Source of the DNA: a virus
Length of the DNA: 64,000 nt
Direction: 5' to 3' (one strand)
IMG/VR virus record: IMGVR_UViG_3300028392_000036
Coordinates: 1-64,000 of that record
Each line of letters starts with the position of its first letter. Positions within the stretch are counted from its first letter, which is position 1. Both the position numbers and the translations under genes were made by a program. The notes under the pieces are model-generated. The model made no database searches. It had not been told where the DNA came from and was given only the letters and a program-made list of their open reading frames with translations. Shown in pieces: positions 31,800 to 40,350 of the stretch.

Positions 31800-33216
31800 T
31801 GTCCAAAGATTATTTCTAGAAATGATGTTGGAAGATGCAAGCAGTTATGTGCGTGTGCAAAACATTTATAACCCACAAAACTTTGACCGTAGTCTAAGAC
31901 CAGCGGCTGAGTTTATTAAAGAACACACAGACAAACACAAGACCATGCCCGACAGGACACAGATAAGTGCAACCACAGGCATTAAACTTGCACCAGTGCC
32001 AGATCTAAATGAAGGGCACTTTGACTGGTTCATGGGCGAGTTTGAAGCATTTACTCGACGCCAAGAACTTGAACGTGCAATTTTAAAATCAGCGGACTTA
32101 CTGGAAAAAGGTGAGTTTGAACCAGTTGAAAAACTTATCAAAGATGCAGTACAAATATCGCTTACTAAAGACATGGGCACGGATTACTTTGCTGATCCTG
32201 CGGCTCGCATTAACAAATACTTCAACTCGGGTGGGCAAGTCTCAACAGGCTGGCCGCAACTAGACAGACTGCTGTATGGCGGATTCAGTCGCGGTGAACT
32301 AAACATCTTTGCTGGAGGATCTGGTTCTGGTAAGTCATTGGTTATGATGAACATTGCATTGAACTGGTTGCAACAAGGACTGAGTGGCGTTTACATCACA
32401 CTAGAACTGAGTGAAGAACTTACAAGTTTGCGAACAGATGCTATGTTGACTAATATGAGTACAAAGGATATCCGCAAGGATATTGACACAACAGAACTCA
32501 AGGTTAAACTGATCGCTAAAAAGTCTGGGCAATATCGGGTTAAAGCATTGCCGGCGCAAAGCAACATCAACGACATCCGTAGTTATATTAAAGAAGTACA
32601 AATTCAAACAGGGATTAAAGTAGACTTTATGATGATTGACTATTTGGACTTGTTGATGCCCGTGAGTGCCAAGGTCAGCCCCAACGACTTGTTTGTGAAA
32701 GACAAGTATGTTTCAGAAGAACTACGAAACTTGGCCAAAGAACTTGGGGTGCTAATGGTCACGGCGTCGCAGTTGAATCGTAGTGCAGTGGAAGAAATTG
32801 AATTTGACCACTCGCACATTTCGGGTGGTATATCCAAGATCAATACTGCGGACAATGTGTTTGGTATTTTTACAAGCCGTGCCATGAAAGAACGTGGCAA
32901 GTATCAAATACAATGTATGAAATCACGCTCATCAACTGGTGTGGGACAAAAGATTGATTTGGAATACAATATTGAAACCATGCGTATCACAGACGAGGGC
33001 GGCGACGAAGGCACAGGTTATAACAAGCCACAGAGTTCAATTATGGATTCAATCAAAGCTCGCAGTCAAGTTAAACCTGCGGAGGGCGATGCTAGTTCGC
33101 CGCCTTGGGAAAGAGCCAAGCCCCGAGAAGACTTTGATCTAGAAACACCCAAGGTCACAGCAGATGTGCAAAGTGCAAAACTAAAACAACTGCTGGGACA
33201 GATCAAACAGTCATAA
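31777..33216 (+). CDS. 41: Replicative DNA helicase (gp41-like, DnaB family)
   Basis: 479 aa, TTG start with an AAGGAAG ribosome-binding site inside the primase gene. N-terminal helical domain, then a RecA-like core: Walker A GGSGSGKS (about residues 181-188), Walker B FMMIDYLDLL (about 286-295), and ASQLNRS and SGGISKINTAD motifs of hexameric DnaB helicases. It unwinds the fork 5' to 3' on the lagging strand. The C-terminal tail (~70 residues) is hydrophilic and likely flexible. Coupling to gp61 matches the primosome. Confidence 0.93.
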   Translation: MLKDYGLDVQRLFLEMMLEDASSYVRVQNIYNPQNFDRSLRPAAEFIKEHTDKHKTMPDRTQISATTGIKLAPVPDLNEGHFDWFMGEFEAFTRRQELERAILKSADLLEKGEFEPVEKLIKDAVQISLTKDMGTDYFADPAARINKYFNSGGQVSTGWPQLDRLLYGGFSRGELNIFAGGSGSGKSLVMMNIALNWLQQGLSGVYITLELSEELTSLRTDAMLTNMSTKDIRKDIDTTELKVKLIAKKSGQYRVKALPAQSNINDIRSYIKEVQIQTGIKVDFMMIDYLDLLMPVSAKVSPNDLFVKDKYVSEELRNLAKELGVLMVTASQLNRSAVEEIEFDHSHISGGISKINTADNVFGIFTSRAMKERGKYQIQCMKSRSSTGVGQKIDLEYNIETMRITDEGGDEGTGYNKPQSSIMDSIKARSQVKPAEGDASSPPWERAKPREDFDLETPKVTADVQSAKLKQLLGQIKQS

Positions 33217-33217
33217 T

Positions 33218-33730
33218 ATGATGAATCAGTCTGCATTGGATAATGCTGTGTGTCTTACGCAAGATCTGTATCATGTGCATGATTTATTAAATGAACACAC
33301 ACTCGCAACAATTCTGCAACAACTAGAATTGCAAACACACTGGCAATCGGTGTTGATGCAAGAAAACAAGCCTAGGAAGTCACTGTCATGGATTGACAAT
33401 GGATTGCTGGATCAGATATGGTGCATGCTTGACAAGTTAGATTATTCAAGATTTGGATTAAAATTTACACATGTGTCGTTGTGGAAAGATCAACATCCGT
33501 ATTTCATTGGACAACATGTTGACAACGATCAAGTGTCGGCAGCCATGCAAATTTACCTCAATTCGGGACTAGCTGAATTAGGCACTTGGTTTGAAGGTAT
33601 ACCAATTCCTTTTGTTCCAAACTCCGGGTATATCATGCACAATCGAAACAAATTAAAACATGGCATGAAGCATGCTGTACCACCAGGATTCGTTCGATAC
33701 AGTTTGTACGCATTATTTGACTATGTATAA
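33218..33730 (+). CDS. 2-oxoglutarate/Fe(II)-dependent oxygenase-like protein
   Basis: 170 aa. The facial triad is likely H100-x-D102 (FIGQHVDND) and a distal His (H148 in LKHGMKH), with R160 in VRYSLYALF as the 2-oxoglutarate anchor; AAMQIYLNS between them matches the double-stranded beta-helix of prolyl-hydroxylase-like enzymes. It would hydroxylate a protein or small molecule with Fe(II), O2 and 2-oxoglutarate. It overlaps the following radical SAM gene by eight bases, so the two iron-dependent enzymes are co-translated. Confidence 0.68.
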   Translation: MMNQSALDNAVCLTQDLYHVHDLLNEHTLATILQQLELQTHWQSVLMQENKPRKSLSWIDNGLLDQIWCMLDKLDYSRFGLKFTHVSLWKDQHPYFIGQHVDNDQVSAAMQIYLNSGLAELGTWFEGIPIPFVPNSGYIMHNRNKLKHGMKHAVPPGFVRYSLYALFDYV

Positions 33731-34751
33731 TATCTCAGACATTCGTGATGTACACTTAGAAATATCTAGTTTATGCAATGCCGCCTGTCCATTGTGTCCT
33801 AGAAACTTTTACAGTTATCCTTACAACGATGGATACATTGAACACAACATGACGTTGGCAGAAGCAAAACAAATATTTGCCCCGGCCTTTTTACAACAAA
33901 TTAACACAATAAACATCAACGGAAATTTTGGAGATGCAGTAATGAATCCTGAAACTGTTGATATTGTTGAATATTTTAAAAAAGCAAATCCTGATATCAC
34001 AATCATAATGAGTACCAATGGTGGTGCTCGAGACACAACGTACTGGCAACAATTGGCTGTGTTAGGAGTCCAAGTTGATTTTTGCCTGGATGGTCTTGAA
34101 GACACACACAGCCTGTACAGACAAAACACGATCTACGGCACAGTGATCAAAAATGCCAAGGCATTTATTGCAGCCGGCGGCTTGGCTGTCTGGAAAATGA
34201 TTCGGTTTGATCACAACGCTCATCAAATTGATCAGGCTCGTTTGCTGAGCAAGCAAATGGGTTTTGCAGATTTTAAGATTCATGACCACGGTCGTGATCA
34301 GGCACCGGTATTTGATTTGAACCAACAAGTAAAACATACTATTGGTAAACCACAACAAACTGAATTTTCAATATTGTGGAAGTCAAGAACACAAGATGAA
34401 GTTTTGCTTGAAGATGTGGTTGGTCAGCGCACGCCAGCACCGATCAAGTGCAAGGTTGTGTCAAGGAAATCTTTGTATGTGTCCAGCACTGGCGATGTTT
34501 ACCCTTGCTGTTGGCTAGGATTCAATCCAAAAAATTATGGACATGGTAATTACCATCAAGCGGCCAATGCACAGTTCAAACACTTTGTGGTCGAAAACAA
34601 TGCACTTGACCATGATCTTGAGCATTGTATTCAGTGGTTCAACAACATAGAGCAAAGTTGGCACAAGCCCAGTTTTGAATCAGGACGACTGATTATCTGC
34701 AATGACGTCTGTGGCGTTAAGACGCAACACCTTCAATCACAGCAAAAGTGA
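33723..34751 (+). CDS. Radical SAM/SPASM enzyme
   Basis: 342 aa from the ATG at 33723; the start is set by overlap with the oxygenase gene and by the strand that immediately follows. Radical SAM motif CNAACPLC (C18, C22, C25). The C-terminal SPASM-type auxiliary cluster region contains KCKVVSRKSLYVSSTGDVYPCCW and later single Cys residues. SPASM enzymes usually modify peptides or proteins. It is closely similar in layout to 42528-43586. The 3' end overlaps the convergent tail gene by 35 bases. Confidence 0.85.
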   Translation: MYNISDIRDVHLEISSLCNAACPLCPRNFYSYPYNDGYIEHNMTLAEAKQIFAPAFLQQINTININGNFGDAVMNPETVDIVEYFKKANPDITIIMSTNGGARDTTYWQQLAVLGVQVDFCLDGLEDTHSLYRQNTIYGTVIKNAKAFIAAGGLAVWKMIRFDHNAHQIDQARLLSKQMGFADFKIHDHGRDQAPVFDLNQQVKHTIGKPQQTEFSILWKSRTQDEVLLEDVVGQRTPAPIKCKVVSRKSLYVSSTGDVYPCCWLGFNPKNYGHGNYHQAANAQFKHFVVENNALDHDLEHCIQWFNNIEQSWHKPSFESGRLIICNDVCGVKTQHLQSQQK

Positions 34752-35634
34752 ATACAGGTGCATCAGTGGCTGTACCACTTGCGGCAGAGAATGTGATTCT
34801 GAAACTGCCATCTGCCACTGCACTGATGTATGTTTCGTAGATGTTGGTACCTGATTTCTGATTGACGATGATCACATCATTTGCAGTCACTAGACTGTTG
34901 GTCACTGTGAAAGAAGTATATGCAGAAGTACCTGCCGCAGAATACAAAGTGATAGCACCGCACTTTTTGTTGAGTGTGACACCGGTTGTGCGTGATGATG
35001 TTTGTGTTACAGCACCACCAGCACCAGCAACAAAGCCAACTCCTAGCCCTGCACCAGCCAGTAGTGGTCGAATCAAATCATAGATGGCAATTGTGGTACC
35101 TGAATCCACACTGCTGAAAGCAAATCTATAGGTTCCAGTGGCACCAAATGTGATAACGTTGGCAGCATATCCTTGTATGCCAGTGGTTCCCACACTCACT
35201 GCACCGGGTAATGTAACTGTGTAAGCAGTATTGGTCACAACAAAGTCAACATAAACAACACCTTCTGATCCTGAAGCAGGCCAGTTTGAAAAACTCAAAC
35301 TAACATTAGCAGTGGGCGCAATCAACTGATACTGTCCAGCTGAATAATCAATGGGGATAGCACCTGCAGTCACAGTTTGTTGCACATAGGTGTAACTGAC
35401 ATCTTGTAATTTAACGGCGTATATTAAATTATCCGCCATGTTGTTGTCAAGTGTGGTGCCGGTTAACGCGGCTTTGAAAACACCTTTGTTTTCCAAGTCA
35501 GTGATCTCATTTTTTGCTGTTGTAAAGTTAGTTTTGATGTTGGTAAAATTATCTCTAAAGCCCTGTGTGTTATTGGGCTGGCCAGCAACGGGGTATGTAC
35601 CGTCTATGTTGTTGGGGTTGATTTGACTTGTCAT
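34717..35634 (-). CDS. Tail fibre/structural protein, 305 aa
   Basis: The N-terminal QPNNTQGFRDNFTNIKTNF segment is a recurrent opening of phage structural proteins. The C-terminal half (GGAVTQTSSRTTGVTLNK, AITLYSAAG, then TFAVIEGVAS) is a tail-fibre-type beta domain seen in many phages. Mostly beta strands, rich in Thr, Ala and Gly. It is transcribed leftward, with an AATAAATA box and AGGAA site upstream (35642-35664). Probably an adhesin or fibre component. Confidence 0.7.
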   Translation of the reverse strand: MTSQINPNNIDGTYPVAGQPNNTQGFRDNFTNIKTNFTTAKNEITDLENKGVFKAALTGTTLDNNMADNLIYAVKLQDVSYTYVQQTVTAGAIPIDYSAGQYQLIAPTANVSLSFSNWPASGSEGVVYVDFVVTNTAYTVTLPGAVSVGTTGIQGYAANVITFGATGTYRFAFSSVDSGTTIAIYDLIRPLLAGAGLGVGFVAGAGGAVTQTSSRTTGVTLNKKCGAITLYSAAGTSAYTSFTVTNSLVTANDVIIVNQKSGTNIYETYISAVADGSFRITFSAASGTATDAPVFTFAVIEGVAS

Positions 35635-35678
35635 TGAGTATTCCTGTATAATAGATATTTATTAGAATCCCTAAAGCA

Positions 35679-35685
35679 CTAAATA
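35679..35685 (+). promoter_or_regulatory. CTAAATA late-promoter-like box
   Basis: CTAAATA, 19 bases before the ATG at 35705, a normal late-promoter distance. On the opposite strand TAATAAATA (35656-35664) faces the tail-fibre gene, so late transcription diverges here. Confidence 0.5.
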
Positions 35686-35704
35686 ATCCAAAGGCCCAGA
35701 TCGA

Positions 35705-35953
35705 ATGCAGAAAAAGACCCGAAGTTTGCTGGAAGAATTAGATTCAATGTATGTGGAGCGGGATCGCCGCCTGATCATTGAAACTAGAGCTGACAGCGTG
35801 ATTGTCAGTGCCATACGCTTGATTGAACAAATTGAATCAGAGTTTGGACCTGAGCAAGCAGACAACCTCACACGCAAACTGCTCAATGCCATACGCACCA
35901 AAGATGCCGGCAAGTTTTCAAGATCTGTCAGGAGAACCAATGCAGATTCATGA
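35705..35953 (+). CDS. Small helical protein, 82 aa
   Basis: Basic and acidic residues alternate along a likely long helix (SLLEELDSMYVERDRRLI). It has no Cys. It overlaps the next gene by 14 bases. It lies in the virion-gene block, so it may be a head or assembly protein; nothing more can be said. Confidence 0.55.
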   Translation: MQKKTRSLLEELDSMYVERDRRLIIETRADSVIVSAIRLIEQIESEFGPEQADNLTRKLLNAIRTKDAGKFSRSVRRTNADS

Positions 35954-36689
35954 AATAACCAAGCGTAACCTAAACGAAGCAGGATTTGGAGCAGGATTGG
36001 CCAGCGGCCTAACTTCGGCCCTAAGCAAGGTTGGAGTTGGTGGACCTGATGCTAGTGCGTATCAACAATCCAAAATAGGAGGCCCAGGTGGACAACCGGG
36101 TGCCTACAAAGCCACGGCTGGCCTGGTCAAAACACTAACAACAACCATGCAAACAGCCTGGGCACAGACTATAAAATCATATCTAGAACAAACCAAGGAT
36201 GAACAGGGTAATCCTGTCATGGGCATTGCACAGTTACCTCCTGCCGCACAATCAATGTTGCACAAAGATCTAATGGCAATGATCAATAACACCATACGTC
36301 CCAGTATGCGTAACTTTGATTATCAGACCATGGGCAATCAATCTAACGATCCTGATGTAGTGGGCGCAGCCGCAGATATCAAAGATACTATCGCTAAAAA
36401 TGCAGACAAAATTTATCAACTCACAGTCAGCGGCACTGCTAAAACAGCCCAACTGACTCAGTTGTTTCAAGACATGGTAACCAATGGTATAGCTCCAGCA
36501 CAGAATTTATTGACTTTTACAACACAAAGAATAACTCCTAAATGGGGCAGAGACCCCACAACTGGAGAGATCACCATTGACACTCGCGGCGGTCAACCTG
36601 AAGTATTCGATTCATCCAATCCTCAACACAAAGAAGCCTGGGCCGATATACAAAATGGCATGGCCTCAAAAGGCCATCCTCCGGTATGA
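35940..36689 (+). CDS. Probable head-associated protein, 249 aa
   Basis: ATG at 35940, with CAGGAGAA upstream, rather than an earlier in-frame ATG in the overlapping gene. N-terminus MQIHEITKRNLNEAGFGAG: LNE/A fits the (L/I)xE specificity of T4 gp21-type protease. A Gly/Ala-rich stretch follows, then helices with an AQLPPAAQSMLHKDLMAMI segment. The next gene starts with the related MINLNEGG. I infer a prohead-processed structural protein. Confidence 0.55.
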   Translation: MQIHEITKRNLNEAGFGAGLASGLTSALSKVGVGGPDASAYQQSKIGGPGGQPGAYKATAGLVKTLTTTMQTAWAQTIKSYLEQTKDEQGNPVMGIAQLPPAAQSMLHKDLMAMINNTIRPSMRNFDYQTMGNQSNDPDVVGAAADIKDTIAKNADKIYQLTVSGTAKTAQLTQLFQDMVTNGIAPAQNLLTFTTQRITPKWGRDPTTGEITIDTRGGQPEVFDSSNPQHKEAWADIQNGMASKGHPPV

Positions 36690-38593
36690 TCAATCTCAAC
36701 GAAGGTGGCAATGTTTTCAAAGATGCACAAGGACAGCCACTAACACAACGCATCAAACAAACTGATATTCCTTCCACAGTGGCCTGGTTGGAAAAACTTA
36801 CTGGACTAGATCTGTCAGCTACCAAGGACGAATTAGGTGTCCCAGTTAAATGGTTAGGATCAACTGGCAAAAAACCTGACTCAGGTGATCTGGATCTTGC
36901 TGTAGATTCCAACGAAATAACCAAGGCCGAGCTAAAAGGCCGACTAGATGCCTGGGCCACAAAGAACAAGCAAGACCCCAAAGCCTGGACAAAACTCACA
37001 GGCGAAGCAGTACATTTTAAAACACCCATACAAGGTGATCCCAAGCGTGGTTATGTACAAACGGACTTTATGTTCATGCCCAACATGGAATGGGGCACAT
37101 TCTGGCTGGGTGGCGGTGCAGGATCAGCATACAAAGGTGTGTTCCGTAACGTACTGATGTCAAGTATTGCCAAAGCACTAGGACTCAAAGCCTCAGCCAA
37201 AGGTATTATCAGTCGTCAAACAGACAAAATGGTCACAATGGATCCAGATCAAGCCGCTGGTATCTTGTTGAGCCCTAATCTCAATAGCCGTAAAAATCTC
37301 GCCACAGTAGAAAGCATTTACAAAGCACTGGCAATGGATCCTGACCGTGATGCCAAACTGGCAGACTTCCGTGAGTATCTTGCACGTGAAGGCGTAAAAG
37401 AACCCGAACAGGGAGTGGCCGAAAGTGATGTCAACTTCTTGGCTCGCCTGCGTGACCGTATTGTGAACCAGGGCTATGTTGCCCTGGTAGAAGCAGAACA
37501 AGCTGGTGTGGGTGGCAGAGCCAAGGGCATCGAGCACCTGGAAGATCTAGTGTTCCGTCGTGGTACACAAGGCATCCGAGACGCACTCGAAATTGTTAAA
37601 CATGCCACAACACAGCCGTCAACTGTGACAGCTAAATGGGACGGCAAACCTGCTGTGATATTTGGACGCAAACCTGCCACTGGAGAGTTTGTGCTAACTG
37701 ATGGATCGGGCTTTGAAGCCAAAGGCTACGATGGTCTAGCAACAAGTCCACAAATGATGGCTGACATACAAAGCCATCGACCGGGCGACAGAACTGAAAT
37801 AATTCAAATCTATGCCACATTGTTTCCTATACTAGAAGCCGCATTGCCGCCCAACTTCCGTGGCTATGTCAAAGGCGACTTGCTGTACATGCAGACACCT
37901 CCTAATATTTCTGGCAACTATGTGTTCCGTCCTAACACAGTAGAATACAAAATTCCTGCCAAGTCCCCACTGGGACAGCGCATCGGAAACTCAGATATCG
38001 GCATTGCTATTCACTCAATGTATGCCGACGCAGGTGATGCACGTCAACCGTTAAGTGGTGTACGTTTTAACGACGTTCCAGGATTGATGTTAGAAAAGCC
38101 AGCAAGTCCCAAGCAGTTACAAACTGAAACCAACGCCGAAAAACAACTCAAGGCGTTGATCAAAACACATGGCAAAAACATAGATATCTTGTTTAATCCT
38201 ACAGAATTGCGAGCACACAAGATTACAGATCTAGCAAAACTGTGTGTGGACTTTATCAACACCAAAGTTGGCAGCCCGCTTAATGGTGCTACACTATTGC
38301 CCGAGTTTGGAAAGTGGCTAGAAACCAAGGTGACCCCACAAAAGTTCCGCAATATTGTGGAATACTTGAATAGCCCTACATCTAATACCCCTGCACTGGC
38401 AGCCGCATTTAATGCGTTTAACTTGTTACACGATGTCAAAATGCACTTGTTACAGCAAGCAGATACCGAGCACCCGGGACAAGAAGGCTGGGTCATGGCC
38501 ACCCCTGTAGGCTATGCAAAAGCAGTAAACAGATTTGATCCCAACGCATTTGCCGCTCAAAACCGCCTGAGAAACAATCCTCAACAGGCGTGA
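36686..38593 (+). CDS. Fusion of nucleotidyltransferase-like and KxDG ligase-like domains
   Basis: 635 aa. Residues 50-75 read LGSTGKKPDSGDLDLAV, the GS-x-x-x-x-x-(D)SGD-x-D pattern of the pol-beta nucleotidyltransferase fold, with a further Asp in QTDFMF (~127). The second half holds AKWDGKPAV (317-320 KWDG), the KxDG motif I of covalent nucleotidyltransferases (DNA/RNA ligases, capping enzymes), then VKGDLL (395-400), EYKIP and EGWVM...AK (600-612), positions compatible with motifs III-V. EQGVAES (241-247) lies between the halves and matches the VAE/S sites of neighbouring structural proteins, so the precursor may be cut into two. Likely roles, such as nucleic-acid end repair or RNA modification carried in the virion, are inference. 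Confidence 0.6.
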   Translation: MINLNEGGNVFKDAQGQPLTQRIKQTDIPSTVAWLEKLTGLDLSATKDELGVPVKWLGSTGKKPDSGDLDLAVDSNEITKAELKGRLDAWATKNKQDPKAWTKLTGEAVHFKTPIQGDPKRGYVQTDFMFMPNMEWGTFWLGGGAGSAYKGVFRNVLMSSIAKALGLKASAKGIISRQTDKMVTMDPDQAAGILLSPNLNSRKNLATVESIYKALAMDPDRDAKLADFREYLAREGVKEPEQGVAESDVNFLARLRDRIVNQGYVALVEAEQAGVGGRAKGIEHLEDLVFRRGTQGIRDALEIVKHATTQPSTVTAKWDGKPAVIFGRKPATGEFVLTDGSGFEAKGYDGLATSPQMMADIQSHRPGDRTEIIQIYATLFPILEAALPPNFRGYVKGDLLYMQTPPNISGNYVFRPNTVEYKIPAKSPLGQRIGNSDIGIAIHSMYADAGDARQPLSGVRFNDVPGLMLEKPASPKQLQTETNAEKQLKALIKTHGKNIDILFNPTELRAHKITDLAKLCVDFINTKVGSPLNGATLLPEFGKWLETKVTPQKFRNIVEYLNSPTSNTPALAAAFNAFNLLHDVKMHLLQQADTEHPGQEGWVMATPVGYAKAVNRFDPNAFAAQNRLRNNPQQA

Positions 38594-38607
38594 TTTTTCC
38601 AAACTGA

Positions 38608-38614
38608 CTAAATA
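38608..38614 (+). promoter_or_regulatory. CTAAATA late-promoter-like box
   Basis: CTAAATA, 42 bases before the ATG at 38657, which has AAAGGAAAA upstream. This spacing and the strong ribosome-binding site suggest an abundant late structural product. Confidence 0.55.
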
Positions 38615-38656
38615 AAAGCAGGTCCTACAAGACCACTAACTTAAAGGAAAATCGAA

Positions 38657-39097
38657 ATGGCAACATTTACAAAAATAAACGGTACTACCCAACCAGTATT
38701 TGCACTGGACGTAGCAAATGGTTCTATCGCTGGTACAGCAAACGTCGCGGCCCAAGGCCCAGTGATGTTGTCTGGCCCAAAGCTAGACTTCTTCTCATTG
38801 ACAGCAAACACAGCATTGACAAGTGCAGGTAACGTTAACGGTTACTTGAACAACGTGTTCCAAGCTATCCAATCTGGTGCTGGCATTGTTGGCGGCGGTG
38901 CAGGCGGAACAATTGCGTTCTACCAAGCAGGCCCAACAGCAGGTTTAATCAGTCTTGCTATCTACCCAAGTGGTGCTTACACAACAGCAACATTGGTAGC
39001 GGCTGCTCAAACAGCCAACGCAACTGGTGGTTTGAACATCGGCATCCCAACTGGTAACGTTTCTAACGTGGCCACATTCACTGGCTTGCAGACTTAA
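38657..39097 (+). CDS. Probable abundant virion protein, 146 aa
   Basis: Low-complexity composition (Ala, Gly, Thr, Asn) without Cys, beta-rich, with a central GAGIVGGGAGG stretch. It is a monocistronic unit: own late box and ribosome-binding site upstream, strong terminator downstream. Codon use is more uniform than in its neighbours (for example repeated GTT/AAC), which fits high expression. Likely a decoration, tail-tube or similar multi-copy protein. Confidence 0.6.
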   Translation: MATFTKINGTTQPVFALDVANGSIAGTANVAAQGPVMLSGPKLDFFSLTANTALTSAGNVNGYLNNVFQAIQSGAGIVGGGAGGTIAFYQAGPTAGLISLAIYPSGAYTTATLVAAAQTANATGGLNIGIPTGNVSNVATFTGLQT

Positions 39098-39117
39098 TAA
39101 CTAATTTTTAGTTAATG

Positions 39118-39150
39118 AACCCTGGACGTAAAAACTCCAGGGTTTCTTTT
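39118..39150 (+). terminator. Rho-independent terminator
   Basis: Nine-base-pair stem AACCCTGGA / TCCAGGGTT, nine-base loop, then TCTTTTT. It closes the unit of the 146-aa protein. Confidence 0.85.
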
Positions 39151-39155
39151 TGGCA

Positions 39156-39162
39156 TTAAATA
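39156..39162 (+). promoter_or_regulatory. TTAAATA late-promoter-like box
   Basis: TTAAATA, eight bases before the ATG at 39171 and just after the terminator. No Shine-Dalgarno sequence is visible. Confidence 0.4.
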
Positions 39163-39170
39163 CTCATAGA

Positions 39171-39602
39171 ATGAAAATCGTATGCCGTACTCTTTTTGAT
39201 TGTAGTCTCACTGGCGTGACCGGCCATTTCAGGCCAAGCGAAATTCCTTTTGTGGATCGTGCTGGTCAACAGGTGCGTAGTCAACACGATTGGAATCATT
39301 CACGCAATCAACAACGCAATTGGGAAACACTACTACAGATCATAAGTCTGCGTACACAGCCTGCTGACCTTACGGTACCTGTACATCGAGACGGAGTATG
39401 GGAATTTGAATTCAAGAGCGAAAGTGAAGGTGTATTTGAGATGTACGGAGATCCTGATCCACTAGCAGGACTCCGAGTTGATTGCGAAGGTGTGCCAATG
39501 ATGTTGAATCTCACTGAACAACCAAGTCTAGCACCAACTATTACTACCAATGGCAAAGGCCAAAACATTTGGTTCATTGCGGTAAATAATGCATTGGAGT
39601 AA
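39171..39602 (+). CDS. Hypothetical virion-region protein, 143 aa
   Basis: ATG at 39171. Begins KIVCRTLFDCSLTGVTGHFR, then a helical DWNHSRNQQRNWETLLQI segment, a beta-rich middle (GVWEFEFKSESEGVFEMYG) and a C-terminal strand pair. The pattern is familiar from T4-like marine phages as a conserved hypothetical; no function known. Followed two bases later by the coiled-coil membrane protein. Confidence 0.6.
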   Translation: MKIVCRTLFDCSLTGVTGHFRPSEIPFVDRAGQQVRSQHDWNHSRNQQRNWETLLQIISLRTQPADLTVPVHRDGVWEFEFKSESEGVFEMYGDPDPLAGLRVDCEGVPMMLNLTEQPSLAPTITTNGKGQNIWFIAVNNALE

Positions 39603-39604
39603 TC

Positions 39605-39868
39605 ATGGTTGACACAACTGATATCGAAAAGAAAAGTCTCGAAGCCCACGTTGAATTATGTGCTCAACGTTATACTGCCTTAGAACAACGCATCGATGAT
39701 GTCAAGCAAGACACAGCAGAATTAAAGTCTACTATACAAGAAGTGCATAGATTGGTACATAAAATGAGTGACAATCGTAACACACAGTTGATTGGTTGGG
39801 GAGTAGGAATCATTGGATTCTTGACAGCCGTCATAGGATACTTGGTCACTCACTACGTACTAAAATGA
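39605..39868 (+). CDS. Coiled-coil, tail-anchored membrane protein, 87 aa
   Basis: Residues ~10-58 form a heptad-rich helix (LEQRIDDVKQDTAELKSTIQ), followed by one TM segment (about 62-84, WGVGIIGFLTAVIGYLVTHYV). The topology resembles small holin- or spanin-type lysis proteins and also DUF-type coiled-coil proteins of phages; no lysin gene is adjacent. Ends with ATGA overlap to the next gene. Confidence 0.55.
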   Translation: MVDTTDIEKKSLEAHVELCAQRYTALEQRIDDVKQDTAELKSTIQEVHRLVHKMSDNRNTQLIGWGVGIIGFLTAVIGYLVTHYVLK

Positions 39869-40350
39869 CACGAGACCAGAAATTAGAACAATGGGCCGAA
39901 CGTGAGCTCAAACGCAACATCGATTCTATTATCATAGACAATGGTGCAGGCGGTATCGTGGTTTTTGGCAAATATTGTATTGAATCTATTGACAATAGAT
40001 TTAGTGTTAGTACTTGGGATAGAGAAATACACAGTTTTAGCAGTAAAAAAACAGCCATGAGTTGGTGCACTGCTGATCACCAACAACAGTACAATTTAAG
40101 TAATTTGATACTGGTGTTGGACCGTAAAAAACAGGCATTAGCCGCAGATATATACTGTCGTAAGACAGTGGGCGAACGTGGACGCCATGAGAATTTTTAT
40201 GAAATCATAAACATGAAAATTCAACCCAAAATAGACCTATATAATTCTGTAAATGCAGAATTAGAAAATTGTGTAAATCGGGCTAAATATCTACAGATTA
40301 GAGGATTCAATAATGAAACTGCAAGAACTAGCGGCTCCCAAGCCAAGTAA
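39865..40350 (+). CDS. Hypothetical protein, 161 aa
   Basis: Start at 39865 by ATGA overlap. An N-terminal basic helix (RDQKLEQWAERELKRN) precedes a small beta domain (IDSIIIDNGAGGIVVFGKYCIES), then a helical region. No family is recognised. Its 3' end holds a CTAAATA box (40283-40289) 23 bases before the start of the next gene, which it overlaps by 38 bases. Confidence 0.55.
   Translation: MTRDQKLEQWAERELKRNIDSIIIDNGAGGIVVFGKYCIESIDNRFSVSTWDREIHSFSSKKTAMSWCTADHQQQYNLSNLILVLDRKKQALAADIYCRKTVGERGRHENFYEIINMKIQPKIDLYNSVNAELENCVNRAKYLQIRGFNNETARTSGSQAK
40283..40289 (+). promoter_or_regulatory. CTAAATA late-promoter-like box
   Basis: CTAAATA within the preceding coding sequence; AGAGG lies ten bases before the ATG at 40313. 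Spacing fits a T4-type late promoter. Confidence 0.5.
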
